A program made the translations under genes and the position numbers. Source: JBAYIE01 sp041665785 (GTDB lineage Bacteria; Bacteroidota; Bacteroidia; UKL13-3). From it: DNA of 64,000 nt. The notes beneath the pieces are model-generated. The model had not been told where the DNA came from and ran no database searches. It saw nothing but the letters and a program-made list of their open reading frames with translations. The stretch spans positions 8,859-72,858 of the forward strand of contig JBAYIE010000022.1 of NCBI GenBank assembly GCA_041665785.1, given 5' to 3'. Below are positions 18,371 to 27,201 of the stretch, one piece after another; positions within the stretch are counted from its first letter, which is position 1; each line of letters begins with the position of its first letter.

Positions 18371-18564
18371 TTTATCTCTTCTTTATGAACTTAACCTTTA
18401 AAATATCTCAGACATTGGTTTTGGCAGTAAGGACGTAGTTCATTTTTCCAGATCTGCTAAAGTTCGTCCTTTCTAATGGATTTAAAATTCAGTCTTTCTC
18501 CGGTCAAGGTTCATTATCCTTTCAGACAAAATACAACCAGCAATCAACTTTATACATACCTTCG

Positions 18565-19101
18565 ATGGCTATGAAAACCGGAACCCAACCCATCCCCTCT
18601 GCGCTCGCGATTTTTCGTCAATACAAAGGCCTTGCCGATAAAGCGATGGCTCAGCTTAAACCAGAGGAATTATTTATTTGCCTTGAACCTGAATCCAACA
18701 GCATTGCTGTTATTATGAAACATCTTTCTGGGAATATGCGCAGCCGCTGGACCGATATTTTTACCAGTGATGGTGAAAAACCCTCGCGGCAACGTGATCA
18801 GGAATTCGAAATCTTCCCCACAGACACTACTGAAAAATTAATGGAAGAATGGGAAAAAGGATGGAATACCTTGTTTCAAACTTTGGAAAGCCTGACGGAA
18901 AATGATATCGGCAAAATCGTAACCATTCGCTCCGAAGCTCACAGTGTGCTGGAAGCCATGAACCGCCAAATTGCCCACTATAGTTATCATGTGGGTCAAA
19001 TCGTATTTATAGCAAAAGCGATACGCTCCCACGAGTGGAAAACCTTGTCGATAGCACGCGGTCATTCAGATGCATACAATCAAACCCTGATGAAAAAATG
19101 A
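18565..19101 (+). CDS. DinB-like / DUF1572 family protein
   Basis: A 178-residue cytoplasmic four-helix-bundle protein of the DinB-like superfamily, whose members often bind a metal with three histidines. Candidate histidines are in VIMKHLSGNMRSRW (first helix), and in NRQIAHYSYHVGQIVFIAK (third helix), the typical spacing for DUF1572 proteins. Some superfamily members are thiol-dependent S-transferases using bacillithiol or mycothiol, and this genome encodes bshC, so a bacillithiol S-transferase role is possible but not shown. ATG 18565 and 18571 are both possible starts. Its TGA overlaps the next ATG (ATGA), so the two genes are translationally coupled. Confidence 0.8.
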   Translation: MAMKTGTQPIPSALAIFRQYKGLADKAMAQLKPEELFICLEPESNSIAVIMKHLSGNMRSRWTDIFTSDGEKPSRQRDQEFEIFPTDTTEKLMEEWEKGWNTLFQTLESLTENDIGKIVTIRSEAHSVLEAMNRQIAHYSYHVGQIVFIAKAIRSHEWKTLSIARGHSDAYNQTLMKK

Positions 19102-19781
19102 AACAACTCCTCCTCCTCCATGGCGCGCTGGCCAGCAAAAATCAATTCGATCCATTCATTCCCTTACTGAAAGATCAATTTGAAGCAGATGCCATAAATT
19201 TTTCCGGGCACGGTGGATTTTCGATTCCGTCTCACGGGTATACGTTCAAACAATTTGCAACCGACATATTGAAATATGCCGACGATAAAAAAATTGAAAA
19301 GATCAACCTGTTTGGTTTCAGCATGGGCGGATATGCTGCTCTATATTTTGCCCGTCAATACCCCGATCGCGTGAATAAAATATTTACGCTGAATGTGAAA
19401 TTCAATTGGGATCCAACCTCCACAGCTAAAGAAACAGCGTTGCTGGATGCAGATAAAATGATCACCAAGGTTCCGGGCTACGCCAATCAGCTGATGATGC
19501 AGCATGGCATGAATATGTGGAAACAGGTATTGCAACAAACATCGGATATGATGACTACGCTGAGTAAGGAACTGGTCTTAACCGATGAAGATTTTAAAGC
19601 GATAAATATGCCGGTTTTATTAGCTATTGGCGATCGCGATAATACATCGAGCATTGAAGAAACACTGCATGTATACCGCAACCTGAAACAGGCACAAATG
19701 TGGGTATTGCCCGGCACACCACACCCGCTGGATAGAATCAATACAGGTGATTTGGTTAAGGCTATACACTCATTTTTTTAA
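19098..19781 (+). CDS. Alpha/beta hydrolase
   Basis: A 227-residue alpha/beta-fold hydrolase lacking a signal peptide. It starts MKQLLLLHGALASKNQFDPF, with the oxyanion region LLHGALAS. The nucleophile elbow is FGFSMGGYAALYFA (catalytic Ser in GFSMGG), an Asp is in LAIGDRDNTSS, and the catalytic His in LPGTPHPLDRI. The substrate is not predictable. The start codon overlaps the stop of the DinB-like gene (ATGA), while its 3' end overlaps the convergent cytidine deaminase gene by 12 bp, so no independent terminator exists between them. Confidence 0.82.
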   Translation: MKQLLLLHGALASKNQFDPFIPLLKDQFEADAINFSGHGGFSIPSHGYTFKQFATDILKYADDKKIEKINLFGFSMGGYAALYFARQYPDRVNKIFTLNVKFNWDPTSTAKETALLDADKMITKVPGYANQLMMQHGMNMWKQVLQQTSDMMTTLSKELVLTDEDFKAINMPVLLAIGDRDNTSSIEETLHVYRNLKQAQMWVLPGTPHPLDRINTGDLVKAIHSFF

Positions 19782-20258
19782 ACCTCCCGCTTCGAACTGA
19801 AAAGGTAAAAACGTTTTTGTACCTTCAGCAATCCACACTTCACCACGTTCACCCTGCAAAATAATCCGGATGGGCATGGCCTGTAGTGTTTCGTATTCCG
19901 CTATACTTTGCAAACATGCCCCACAACTCAGCACCGGTTCATTTAATATGGTGTTATCAGAACGGGCTGTAATGGCCATTGCTTCAATTTGCTCCAACGG
20001 ATAATTTGCTCCTGCCGAAAAAATAGCTACCCGTTCTGCACACAAACCCGAAGGGAAGGCAATATTTTCCTGATTGCTGCCTTTAACAATCACACCGTTT
20101 TTCAACCGCAATGCACATCCTACATGAAATCTGGAATATGGCGCATAAGAACCTTCGATGGCCAGGCGGGCTTGCTCGAGCAGCACGCGATCTTCGCTCT
20201 CCAATTCTTCAGCATTTTCAAATCGTTGAATGATACTCGTGATACGTGTTTCTTTCAT
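19770..20258 (-). CDS. cdd: Cytidine deaminase
   Basis: Cdd hydrolyses cytidine and deoxycytidine to the uridine forms in pyrimidine salvage, cytoplasmic. The zinc site is complete: GLCAERVAIF supplies Cys and the catalytic Glu, and VLSCGACLQSIAE supplies the two further Cys of the PCxxC-type motif (here SCGAC). The N-terminal SYAPYSRFHVGCAL and GSNQENIAFPSG are the substrate-binding segments of the family. Length is 162 residues from ATG 20258; an ATG at 20267 would add three. The gene converges with the hydrolase on the other strand and overlaps it by 12 bp. Confidence 0.93.
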   Translation of the reverse strand: MKETRITSIIQRFENAEELESEDRVLLEQARLAIEGSYAPYSRFHVGCALRLKNGVIVKGSNQENIAFPSGLCAERVAIFSAGANYPLEQIEAMAITARSDNTILNEPVLSCGACLQSIAEYETLQAMPIRIILQGERGEVWIAEGTKTFLPFQFEAGGLKK

Positions 20259-20373
20259 GCTCTTCAAGTTTAAGAAAATAATAGGTCTAAAGAAAAGAAA
20301 TCCTGATCCACCCCTTTGAATGTCTCAAAGAACCTCATAGCTTGCACCTGTATTTTGTTTAGTTGTTTAAGAC

Positions 20374-21696
20374 ATGAAACATATTCTCATTATAGGTGCA
20401 GGACTTTCATCATCGTACCTGATTCGCTATTTGCTCGAACACAGTGAAAAGTATTCCTGGAAAATTACCGTAGCCGATACTGATCCTGATCTTGCAAACC
20501 GCAAGGTCAATGATCATTCCAATGGTTTAGCCATATCATTGAATGTACAACATGCCGGTGAGCTGAACGCAGCCGTTTCACAGGCAGATCTGGTCATTTC
20601 TATGTTACCTGCAATCATGCATATTCAGGTTGCCCATGTATGCCTGCAGCACAGAAAACATCTGTTTACCGCATCGTATATTTCCGAAGAAATGAAATCG
20701 CTTCACATTGAAGCCTTAAAATCGAATGTATTGTTCTTAAATGAGTGCGGTTTAGATCCGGGCATTGACCATATGAGCGCCATGAAAATGATCCATGACA
20801 TTCAGCAACAGGGAGGCGAAATTCAATCGTTCAAATCCTATTGCGGCGGCCTCATTGCACCTGCATACGATACAAACCCCTGGCATTATAAATTTACCTG
20901 GAATCCCCGAAACGTTGTACTGGCCGGAAAAAGCACAGCACGTTACAAAGAAAACGGCGGTTTGAAATTCATTCCTCATACCCGCATTTTTACACAAACC
21001 GAAAATGTAAAAGTACATTCCGGGGAATCTTTTGATGCATATGCGAACCGCGATTCGCTTGAATACATCCATCCCTACGGAATTGAATCAGTCCATACCG
21101 TGTTACGTGGTACTTTGCGCGGAAAGGGCTTTTGTGCTGCCTGGAATGCCCTGGTACAACTGGGTTTAAACGACGACTCTTTCTCCATTGAATTCCCTGA
21201 AGGAATGAACTTCCGTTCCTGGTTGGATGCTTTTGTTCAGGATATGCCTGACAAATCACTTGAAGAACGTGTTGCATGGCAATTGCAAACTGACCAGCAA
21301 GGTGAAATCATGCAAAAATTGACCTGGCTCGGTTTGTTTGATCCGAAACCTTTAGGAATCCACGAAGGTTCGCCAGCTGCCGTGCTTGAACATTTGCTGT
21401 TGGATAAATGGCCTTTGCAGACCGGAGATCTTGATCGCATCATCATGCATCACGAAATCGGATACTCGCTCAATGGGGTGACAAAAGTTTTGAAGAGTTC
21501 GCTGGAAGTTATCGGAGAAGATGAAATGTATACAGCAATGTCCAAAACGGTTGGTTTACCGCTTGGTATTGCAGCCAAACTTTTACTCACAGGTAAGATA
21601 AAGTCATCGGGTGTACACATTCCTGTTATACCTGAATTTTACCAGCCCATTCTGGAAGAGCTGGAGACCCTGGGAATAAGCTTTATTGAATCATAA
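20374..21696 (+). CDS. Saccharopine dehydrogenase family protein (Lys9-like)
   Basis: A 440-residue NAD(P)-dependent oxidoreductase. The Rossmann start is HILIIGAGLSSSYLIRYL and the next segment ISMLPAIMHIQVAHVCL is typical of saccharopine reductase-type proteins. NECGLDPGIDHMSAMKMIHD and SYCGGLIAPAYDTNPWHYKFTW are strong family signatures; the C-terminal domain (GTLRGKGFCAAWNALVQLG) is the saccharopine dehydrogenase C-terminal fold. In Bacteroidota such proteins are annotated as saccharopine dehydrogenase/reductase of lysine metabolism, but the actual substrate is not proven by sequence. The last 6 bp overlap the convergent trmN6 gene. Confidence 0.87.
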   Translation: MKHILIIGAGLSSSYLIRYLLEHSEKYSWKITVADTDPDLANRKVNDHSNGLAISLNVQHAGELNAAVSQADLVISMLPAIMHIQVAHVCLQHRKHLFTASYISEEMKSLHIEALKSNVLFLNECGLDPGIDHMSAMKMIHDIQQQGGEIQSFKSYCGGLIAPAYDTNPWHYKFTWNPRNVVLAGKSTARYKENGGLKFIPHTRIFTQTENVKVHSGESFDAYANRDSLEYIHPYGIESVHTVLRGTLRGKGFCAAWNALVQLGLNDDSFSIEFPEGMNFRSWLDAFVQDMPDKSLEERVAWQLQTDQQGEIMQKLTWLGLFDPKPLGIHEGSPAAVLEHLLLDKWPLQTGDLDRIIMHHEIGYSLNGVTKVLKSSLEVIGEDEMYTAMSKTVGLPLGIAAKLLLTGKIKSSGVHIPVIPEFYQPILEELETLGISFIES

Positions 21697-22422
21697 CCGA
21701 TTCAATTCCTCTTCAGTGAATGTACTCCATAACAGATAATCTTTGGTTTTCTTAACATATTCCTTTGATACAGATCCTTTCTGATCATACAGCTGAATGA
21801 ATGATTCCCTGCTAATGCATTCGTTGAAGGTAAAGCACAAGATGCAGCGATTGATTTCTTTTTTGGGATTGGGTTTAACATTAATCTTTGACTTTAACCA
21901 TAACCCATTTGCTTTCGCAAAATCAACAAACGTTATCGCTTCACGCACCGGTAAAATAAGCCAGCACTCTCCGTCATGATTTAATCGCTGAACCATTTCA
22001 CGGCACAAGATCTCTAAAGACAATTCCTGATCATGACGAGCCAGGCTACGTTGTTTGTTTGGGATAGAAATATTGTGTAACTTTTGGTAATACGGCGGAT
22101 TGCTGATGATCAGATCGTATTTTTTTGTGGACTTAAAATCCTGAATTTTTCCGTGAAAAATATTCAACCTATCCGACCATGATGATTGTTCGAAATTAAG
22201 AACACATTCTGAATAGGCCGCCAAATCTGGCTCCACGGCATCTATGTGTGCCATCGATTTTTGCGCGAGCATCAACGTTAACAACCCGGTTCCGGCACCT
22301 ATATCCAAAATAATTTTAGCCTTAACAGGATCACAGAAACTGCCCAGCAAAACACTATCGGTTCCCACCTTCATGGCCGAAACTTTTTGGGTAATACTGA
22401 ACTGACGAAAACGAAATATCAT
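21691..22422 (-). CDS. trmN6: tRNA1(Val) adenine-37 N6-methyltransferase (TrmN6/YfiC)
   Basis: A class I SAM methyltransferase of the YfiC type, which makes m6A37 in tRNA1(Val). Features are the start MIFRFRQFSITQKVSAMKVG, then TDSVLLGSF, the SAM-binding motif ILDIGAGTGLLTLMLAQ, an acidic residue in AVEPDLAAY, and the N6-adenine catalytic motif IISNPPYYQ (NPPY). The chosen ATG 22422 gives 243 residues, the family norm; the frame extends to 22584 but that part only reads through the neighbouring gene. The start overlaps the upstream methyltransferase stop (ATGA), so the two are coupled. Confidence 0.88.
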   Translation of the reverse strand: MIFRFRQFSITQKVSAMKVGTDSVLLGSFCDPVKAKIILDIGAGTGLLTLMLAQKSMAHIDAVEPDLAAYSECVLNFEQSSWSDRLNIFHGKIQDFKSTKKYDLIISNPPYYQKLHNISIPNKQRSLARHDQELSLEILCREMVQRLNHDGECWLILPVREAITFVDFAKANGLWLKSKINVKPNPKKEINRCILCFTFNECISRESFIQLYDQKGSVSKEYVKKTKDYLLWSTFTEEELNRL

Positions 22423-23084
22423 ACCGTGATGCGATAATCCATGCGGTAATGCGCATAGGGTAGATAAACAGGTTGTTTCAATTTCTCGCCCTTCACCCGG
22501 CATTTGGAACAAATAAGATTCAACTCTTCTTCGCTCCAGAACTTTCCCATATTGTTGGAATGAGTCAGGCTTTGTTTTATCCATTGCAGAATACGACGAA
22601 ATGAGTTGTAATAGCGAAACAGATGATCCTGATCCGGAACGTCACCTAGCAATAATACCCCACCCGGTTTGAGCAAAGGAATTAAATTACGCAACACCTT
22701 TTCCCCTTGTTGCATGGTTTCAAAATACTGAAACGAAAAGTACAGGTTAATCACATCGTATGGTGGCACGAGTTCTTCCTTGTTCAATTGCAATATATCC
22801 ATGCAATGAAATTGCAATTTCGGATAGTTGTACTTAGCCTGCTGAATCAGCACATCCGAGAAATCAATGCCGGTGATCGAATGGCAATACCCTGAAAGTT
22901 CATGTGTGAGTACCCCATTTCCACAACACACATCCAATACATGATCTGTCAGTTTCATTCCGGTAGTATCACGAACATGTTCCGCAATTTGCCGGATCAT
23001 TTCCCTGTTGCCCGATAATCGTCCGACCTGCGCATGCGCATCGGACTGCCTGCCTCTTTCGTTCCAAAAATCTTTCCAATTCAT
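22419..23084 (-). CDS. Class I SAM-dependent methyltransferase, substrate unknown
   Basis: A 221-residue methyltransferase. Motif I is HVLDVCCGNGVLTHELSGY with an acidic motif II in ITGIDFSDVLIQQA, followed by DVINLYFSFQYFE and LLKPGGVLLLGDVPD, all from the Methyltransf_11/25 type. Two cysteines sit in motif I, and the C-terminal half has CSKCRVKGEK. I start at ATG 23084 (MNWKDFWNERGRQ); an upstream in-frame ATG at 23126 is less likely. The substrate could be a small molecule, lipid or sugar. It is the first gene of a two-gene transcript with trmN6. Confidence 0.8.
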   Translation of the reverse strand: MNWKDFWNERGRQSDAHAQVGRLSGNREMIRQIAEHVRDTTGMKLTDHVLDVCCGNGVLTHELSGYCHSITGIDFSDVLIQQAKYNYPKLQFHCMDILQLNKEELVPPYDVINLYFSFQYFETMQQGEKVLRNLIPLLKPGGVLLLGDVPDQDHLFRYYNSFRRILQWIKQSLTHSNNMGKFWSEEELNLICSKCRVKGEKLKQPVYLPYAHYRMDYRITV

Positions 23085-23189
23085 GCGGTTTTGTACTGTA
23101 TATTGAATTTGACGCAAATTAAGCATTCCTGATCCGGATGTATATTATTTGAAAACAACCTGCACCAGAATATTGTAACATTGCATCGC

Positions 23190-23939
23190 ATGGCGGCATC
23201 CCGAAAAAACAAATTGATCCAGGGCGTAAAAAACCTTGTTCAAAACTTTAAACGATTACTGATCATAACCTGCCAGTGGGGTTTTCTTTTCATTATGCTA
23301 TACCGTGTAATCCCGGTACCTGTTACTCCCCTGCAGGTAGTACGTGTATATGAACAATGGCGCGACGACAAACCATTGAAATTGCACAAGGACTGGTGCA
23401 GCATTGAATATGTTTCAGAAAAATTTTGTTTAGCTGTGATCACTGCGGAGGATGTGAAATTTATCAGGCATTATGGATTTGATTTTGAACAGATCCGCAA
23501 TTCGGTCGAACGTAGTTTTAAGCGGGGTAAAAAACCGCGTGGAGCAAGTACCATTTCACAACAAACAGCCAAGAATCTTTTTTTTACCCCAAAACGCAGC
23601 TGGATCCGAAAGATTCCTGAAGTAGGCATTACTCTTTGTCTGGAATTACTCTGGACCAAGAAACGCATCCTCGAAGTATATATCAATATCATTGAGATGG
23701 GTGATGGTATCTACGGCGTTGAAGCGGCGAGTCAGCATTATTTTAAAAAGTCAAGTTCCAGACTTACTTCCCACGAGAGTGCGTTGATTGCAGCATGCTT
23801 ACCCAATCCCCGGCGATGGACACCTGCCAAACCCACCCGGTACATTAACCGCAAAGTGGGTATCATTCAACGATTCATGCATCATATCGGAGACCTGCCC
23901 TGGAAAGCTCAGGATCAAAAGAAGAAAAAGAAAAAATGA
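23190..23939 (+). CDS. mtgA: Monofunctional biosynthetic peptidoglycan transglycosylase
   Basis: MtgA polymerises lipid II into glycan strands at the outer face of the inner membrane (GT51 family). A membrane anchor (LLIITCQWGFLFIMLYRVI) is near residues 24-45, followed by the catalytic domain: VITAEDVKFIRHYGFDF with the catalytic Glu, GASTISQQTAKNLFF, and the second catalytic Glu in the RILEVYINIIEMGDGIYGVE block, then LIAACLPNPRRWTP. A penicillin-binding domain is absent, which defines the monofunctional type. The Lys-rich C-terminus ends QDQKKKKKK. The stop overlaps the ATG of the following putative metallopeptidase. Confidence 0.93.
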   Translation: MAASRKNKLIQGVKNLVQNFKRLLIITCQWGFLFIMLYRVIPVPVTPLQVVRVYEQWRDDKPLKLHKDWCSIEYVSEKFCLAVITAEDVKFIRHYGFDFEQIRNSVERSFKRGKKPRGASTISQQTAKNLFFTPKRSWIRKIPEVGITLCLELLWTKKRILEVYINIIEMGDGIYGVEAASQHYFKKSSSRLTSHESALIAACLPNPRRWTPAKPTRYINRKVGIIQRFMHHIGDLPWKAQDQKKKKKK

Positions 23940-24754
23940 AAAAGTGTATCTACGCTTTGTTGTTGTGTATTGTTCTGCCGGATTCTGTCTTTGCCCAGAT
24001 AAGTACGGCATTGAGGCAGGAACGTCTTGCATTTATCGCTGCCACGCGCACCATCATCATCGATTCGCTGAAAATGAAACCTGCCCGCGATTTTTATACC
24101 CAACATATCGAACAGGATAGTTTATACAATTATGTCTATGTTTCATCTCCCGATTCGGTGCATAAAATATCTCCGGGTAATTTTTATTATTTCGGTTTTG
24201 ATGCAGATCGCGCACGAAAAAAAGCCGATAGTTTGATGCAAACGGGAAATGATGTGATGCTGTATCAAACGGCAGGAACATCTGCTTCTGTTATCACCAA
24301 TCATTTATTGCTTTATGATCCATATTCCATAGCCTTCATCATGTTGCATGAAGCCATGCATTTGCATTTGGTGCATGCCGGATACAGGGTGCCTTATGCA
24401 TACGAAGAATCCATCGGCGATGTTGTTGGCAATGCCTATCTCAAAAAATGTATGCCTGAAGCAAACAGGAAATCACTCAAACGTTTTGTGAAATGCAACG
24501 AGAAAGTATATCGTGTCATTAACCGATGTCTTGCCGGAAAAAAATCCAAACTCAGAACTGAAAAGCGTATTTATAAAATTACAGGGAAATTCGGAACCTT
24601 ATTCCAACAGGAACGATACCGTTATCCTGTAAACAATGCCTACTTGCTGCGTTTCAGGGATTATACCCAGCACTTCTTTAAGTTGAAAAAGAAATTCAGA
24701 AAGCACGATACATTGAAAAATTCGCTGTATGCCAGTTTAAAAGTTGTGCAATAA
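23936..24754 (+). CDS. Exported HEAMH putative zinc metallopeptidase, translationally coupled to mtgA
   Basis: A 272-residue protein with signal peptide (KKCIYALLLCIVLPDSVFAQ), thus periplasmic. Residues around 141-146 read MLHEAMHLHL, an HExxH zinc-binding helix, and about 20 residues on AYEESIGDVVGNAYL supplies a plausible third ligand Glu, a gluzincin-like spacing. The rest of the sequence is rich in Lys and Arg. The substrate is unknown. It starts inside the mtgA stop (ATGA overlap), which suggests a role near peptidoglycan or cell wall, but a peptidase of another function is equally possible. I do not recognise a named family. Confidence 0.65.
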   Translation: MKKCIYALLLCIVLPDSVFAQISTALRQERLAFIAATRTIIIDSLKMKPARDFYTQHIEQDSLYNYVYVSSPDSVHKISPGNFYYFGFDADRARKKADSLMQTGNDVMLYQTAGTSASVITNHLLLYDPYSIAFIMLHEAMHLHLVHAGYRVPYAYEESIGDVVGNAYLKKCMPEANRKSLKRFVKCNEKVYRVINRCLAGKKSKLRTEKRIYKITGKFGTLFQQERYRYPVNNAYLLRFRDYTQHFFKLKKKFRKHDTLKNSLYASLKVVQ

Positions 24755-24826
24755 ATTTCTTACTTACTCCTGCAAGCTGTTCAACAGCAATTCCAATTAT
24801 TTTTTCGGATTATTCGATGCATCCTG

Positions 24827-24834
24827 TATTTTTG
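24827..24834 (+). promoter_or_regulatory. Promoter -7 box of the B12 locus
   Basis: TATTTTTG matches the Bacteroidota -7 consensus TAnnTTTG exactly. It lies just upstream of the riboswitch beginning at about 24836, so transcription would begin at the 5' edge of the aptamer, the expected arrangement. A T-rich stretch (ATTTTTTCGG) about 20 bp upstream could serve as the -33 element, though it lacks a perfect TTTG. Confidence 0.5.
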
Positions 24835-24835
24835 A

Positions 24836-25006
24836 CCCCGGTTAACGGTTCATCTATTTCATGTAGATGAATAATAGGGAATCAGGTGAAAGGCCTGAAC
24901 AGTACCCGCTGCTGTATGCTTCGTTGTGTTTAATCAACCTCAAGCCACTGTCGAAAAAAGATGGGAAGGCCGGTTAAACAGGAAGTGAGTCAGAAGACCT
25001 GCCGTC
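24836..25006 (+). ncRNA. Cobalamin (adenosyl-/methylcobalamin) riboswitch
   Basis: The leader RNA contains the conserved cobalamin-aptamer landmarks in order: a 5' GGTTAACGGTTC region, GGGAATCAGGTGAAAGGCCTG, AGTACCCGCTGCTGT, GCCACTG, TGGGAAGGCCGG and, at 24983-25004, the B12 box-like AGTGAGTCAGAAGACCTGCC. Binding of cobalamin normally shuts off expression of the downstream genes. Here the next gene is a BtuB-like TonB receptor starting 106 bp later, with more genes of the B12 locus beyond. The switching element (terminator or start-sequestering stem) in 25007-25111 was not resolved by eye. Confidence 0.93.
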
Positions 25007-25111
25007 AATCAACAGATCACGATGCTTTCGGGAAAAAAAGCAAGAGAACGATCCGCTGTACCCAGTTGATTCCATTCTTCCTTCATTTTCCGTGCATCCA
25101 AAAAATTGAGT

Positions 25112-26977
25112 ATGCTGAAACGGAAACTTATTTTGTACTTCTTCCTTGCAGGCTTTCCAGCTGCTTTAATGGCGCAGGTGAGCGATACCTTGCAAGAGGT
25201 ACAGATTATTTCGGAACGATTCAGGCAGTTTAATACCGGGCAAAAATCCACACTGATTGATTCGATTACGCTGCAATCAACCGGAAACAATTTGCTCCCA
25301 GATCTTTTACAGGATGGCAGTCCGGTTTTTGTTAAAAATTACGGTCCGGGCAATATTGCAACTCCCTCCTTTCGCGGAACCAATGCTGAACATACAGCAG
25401 TGCTTTGGAATGGTTTCAATTTGCAAAGTCCCATGTTGGGCCTGGTAGACTTATCCATTATTTCCGCCGGAATTGCTGATGAAATAGAAATCCGTTTTGG
25501 CGGCAATGGTGCGTTGTACGGCAGTGGAGTAATCGGAGGAGCAATACACCTGAACAGCGGGCCCCGCTTTGGAAGCGGCACTCATGCTTCGCTTGGATTT
25601 TCCCTGGGTAGTTTCGGAAATTATTCGCAACAATTGCGCGTTGAATATGGAGGAACAAAATCGTTTACCCGTTTACACGCTTTTAACCAAACGATTGAAA
25701 ACAATTTCCCGTTTCGCAATCCTTATCTGGCCGGTAATCCGGAACAAAATCAGATTCATGCGTTAACGCGCCAACAATCTTTTTTAGCAGAACAATACTT
25801 CCAACCTGCATCCAATCATGTGTTGAATCTGCGCTACTGGTACGTTCATGCAATGCGCGAGGTTCCTCCTACTTTAAGTGTCCCTTCCTCAAATGCCACG
25901 CAGGAAGACCGCTCAATACGAACCAGTGCTGAATGGAAATGGCACAGAAAGCGCCATACCTGGATGATGCGCAGTGCCTTATTTGCTGCAGATCTTAACT
26001 ATATTGATCTGCCAAAGCAGATTCAATCAATCAGTAAGGTTTATACAAGCATTTCTGAAATAGAATACGTCAGGTATTTAACTTCAAAATGGATCTTATC
26101 ACTGGGGCTGAATCAAACGTACAACACCACAAAAACTTCAATTTACTCGTTCAAAGAAAATTTCAGATTTGCTCAATTTGCATCTCTGCGCTGGACCAAC
26201 AGAAAAGTATCCCTGACCTCCGTTTTCAGTATCCGGACAGAACGCATGGATGATCGATGGATTCCGGTGCAGCCTTCCTGGGGTTGGAATTGGAACATTA
26301 CACCAACAGTTCGTTTGTTTTCTTCTTTGTCGCGATCATACCGTGTTCCAACCTTCAACGAACGCTATTGGGTACCGGGTGGAAACCGTTCTTTACAACC
26401 TGAATCAGGCTGGGGACAAGAACTCTCGGCAGCTTACCGAAAGCAATATGTTTCTTTTAAATGGGAAGCTGTTGCAACTGCATTTAACCGGCAGATAGAA
26501 GGTTGGATTGCCTGGACACCCGACAGTCAGGCTATCTGGTCGCCATTAAATATAGATCGCGTTTGGAACCGTGGGGTTGAAGCATCTGTTGAAGCAACTT
26601 TTGTACTTGGTTTATCACTCACACTTAAAACCGTGGCAGGTACAAATTTTATCCGTTCCACATTTTCTGATCAAACACAATTACCATATATACCGCGTAA
26701 TACTCAATTCTACACACTGGTTCTTTCCAACACTTATGCCTATCTCCGCTTTAATCATTCCTATACCGGCATGCGTTTTATCACCAACGATAATTTGCAG
26801 GCCCTGGATGATTATATGCTTGGGAATATCAAAACAGGAGTCTGCATTCCGTTGTGGAAACGGGCTTGCGAATTAACATTTACCTGCAACAATATTTTCG
26901 GTACGGTATATACGGTTATGCCCGACCGGCCTATGCCGCTGCGGAATTATGCAGTTGGTATAACCATAAAATTATGA
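25112..26977 (+). CDS. btuB: TonB-dependent cobalamin receptor, BtuB-like
   Basis: A 621-residue outer-membrane receptor that should import vitamin B12 into the periplasm. It has a signal peptide (LILYFFLAGFPAALMAQ), then a TonB-box-like start DTLQEVQIISERF, a plug domain with NLLPDLLQDGSPVFVKNYGP, TPSFRGTNAEHTAVLWNGF and GGNGALYGSGVIGGAIHL, and a barrel ending in NYAVGITIKL. The start ATG 25112 is chosen over TTG 25106. Its position directly behind a cobalamin riboswitch is the main evidence for substrate. A 224 bp repeat-rich gap follows before the surface proteins of the same locus. Confidence 0.88.
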   Translation: MLKRKLILYFFLAGFPAALMAQVSDTLQEVQIISERFRQFNTGQKSTLIDSITLQSTGNNLLPDLLQDGSPVFVKNYGPGNIATPSFRGTNAEHTAVLWNGFNLQSPMLGLVDLSIISAGIADEIEIRFGGNGALYGSGVIGGAIHLNSGPRFGSGTHASLGFSLGSFGNYSQQLRVEYGGTKSFTRLHAFNQTIENNFPFRNPYLAGNPEQNQIHALTRQQSFLAEQYFQPASNHVLNLRYWYVHAMREVPPTLSVPSSNATQEDRSIRTSAEWKWHRKRHTWMMRSALFAADLNYIDLPKQIQSISKVYTSISEIEYVRYLTSKWILSLGLNQTYNTTKTSIYSFKENFRFAQFASLRWTNRKVSLTSVFSIRTERMDDRWIPVQPSWGWNWNITPTVRLFSSLSRSYRVPTFNERYWVPGGNRSLQPESGWGQELSAAYRKQYVSFKWEAVATAFNRQIEGWIAWTPDSQAIWSPLNIDRVWNRGVEASVEATFVLGLSLTLKTVAGTNFIRSTFSDQTQLPYIPRNTQFYTLVLSNTYAYLRFNHSYTGMRFITNDNLQALDDYMLGNIKTGVCIPLWKRACELTFTCNNIFGTVYTVMPDRPMPLRNYAVGITIKL

Positions 26978-26984
26978 AACACAA

Positions 26985-27201
26985 CAATGAAGTACGAATT
27001 ACAAATTACGAAGTACGAAGTAGCGAACCAGTTAACTAATACTCAATAACTATTAACTAATAACGAATAACTATTTAACCATTAACGCAATAACCAATTT
27101 CCATATAAAGTGCAGGCATCACATGTGATGCCCCTACGATAACTCAATAACGAATAACCATTAACAAATAACTATTAACCAATAACGAATAACCATTAAC
27201 C
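26985..27201. repeat. Seven-bp-periodic repeats with an internal REP-like palindrome
   Basis: The gap between btuB and the DUF4465 gene is filled with short near-repeats such as ACGAAGT/ACGAATT (about 26990-27020) and AATAACT/AATAACG/ATTAACC (about 27040-27110 and 27140-27200) in a 7-bp rhythm. In the middle, 27115-27136, a palindrome GGCATCACATGTGATGCCCC is followed by CTACG, resembling the palindrome at 714-733 in the first gap. The repeats continue to the base before the DUF4465 ATG. The origin of these repeats is unknown; they may affect message processing of the locus. Confidence 0.6.

Noticed and set aside
18429..18471. AAGGACG...CGTCCTT as terminator of the GNAT module
   Set aside because: A 7-bp stem with a loop of about 29 nt is too weak, and the T-tract is poor.
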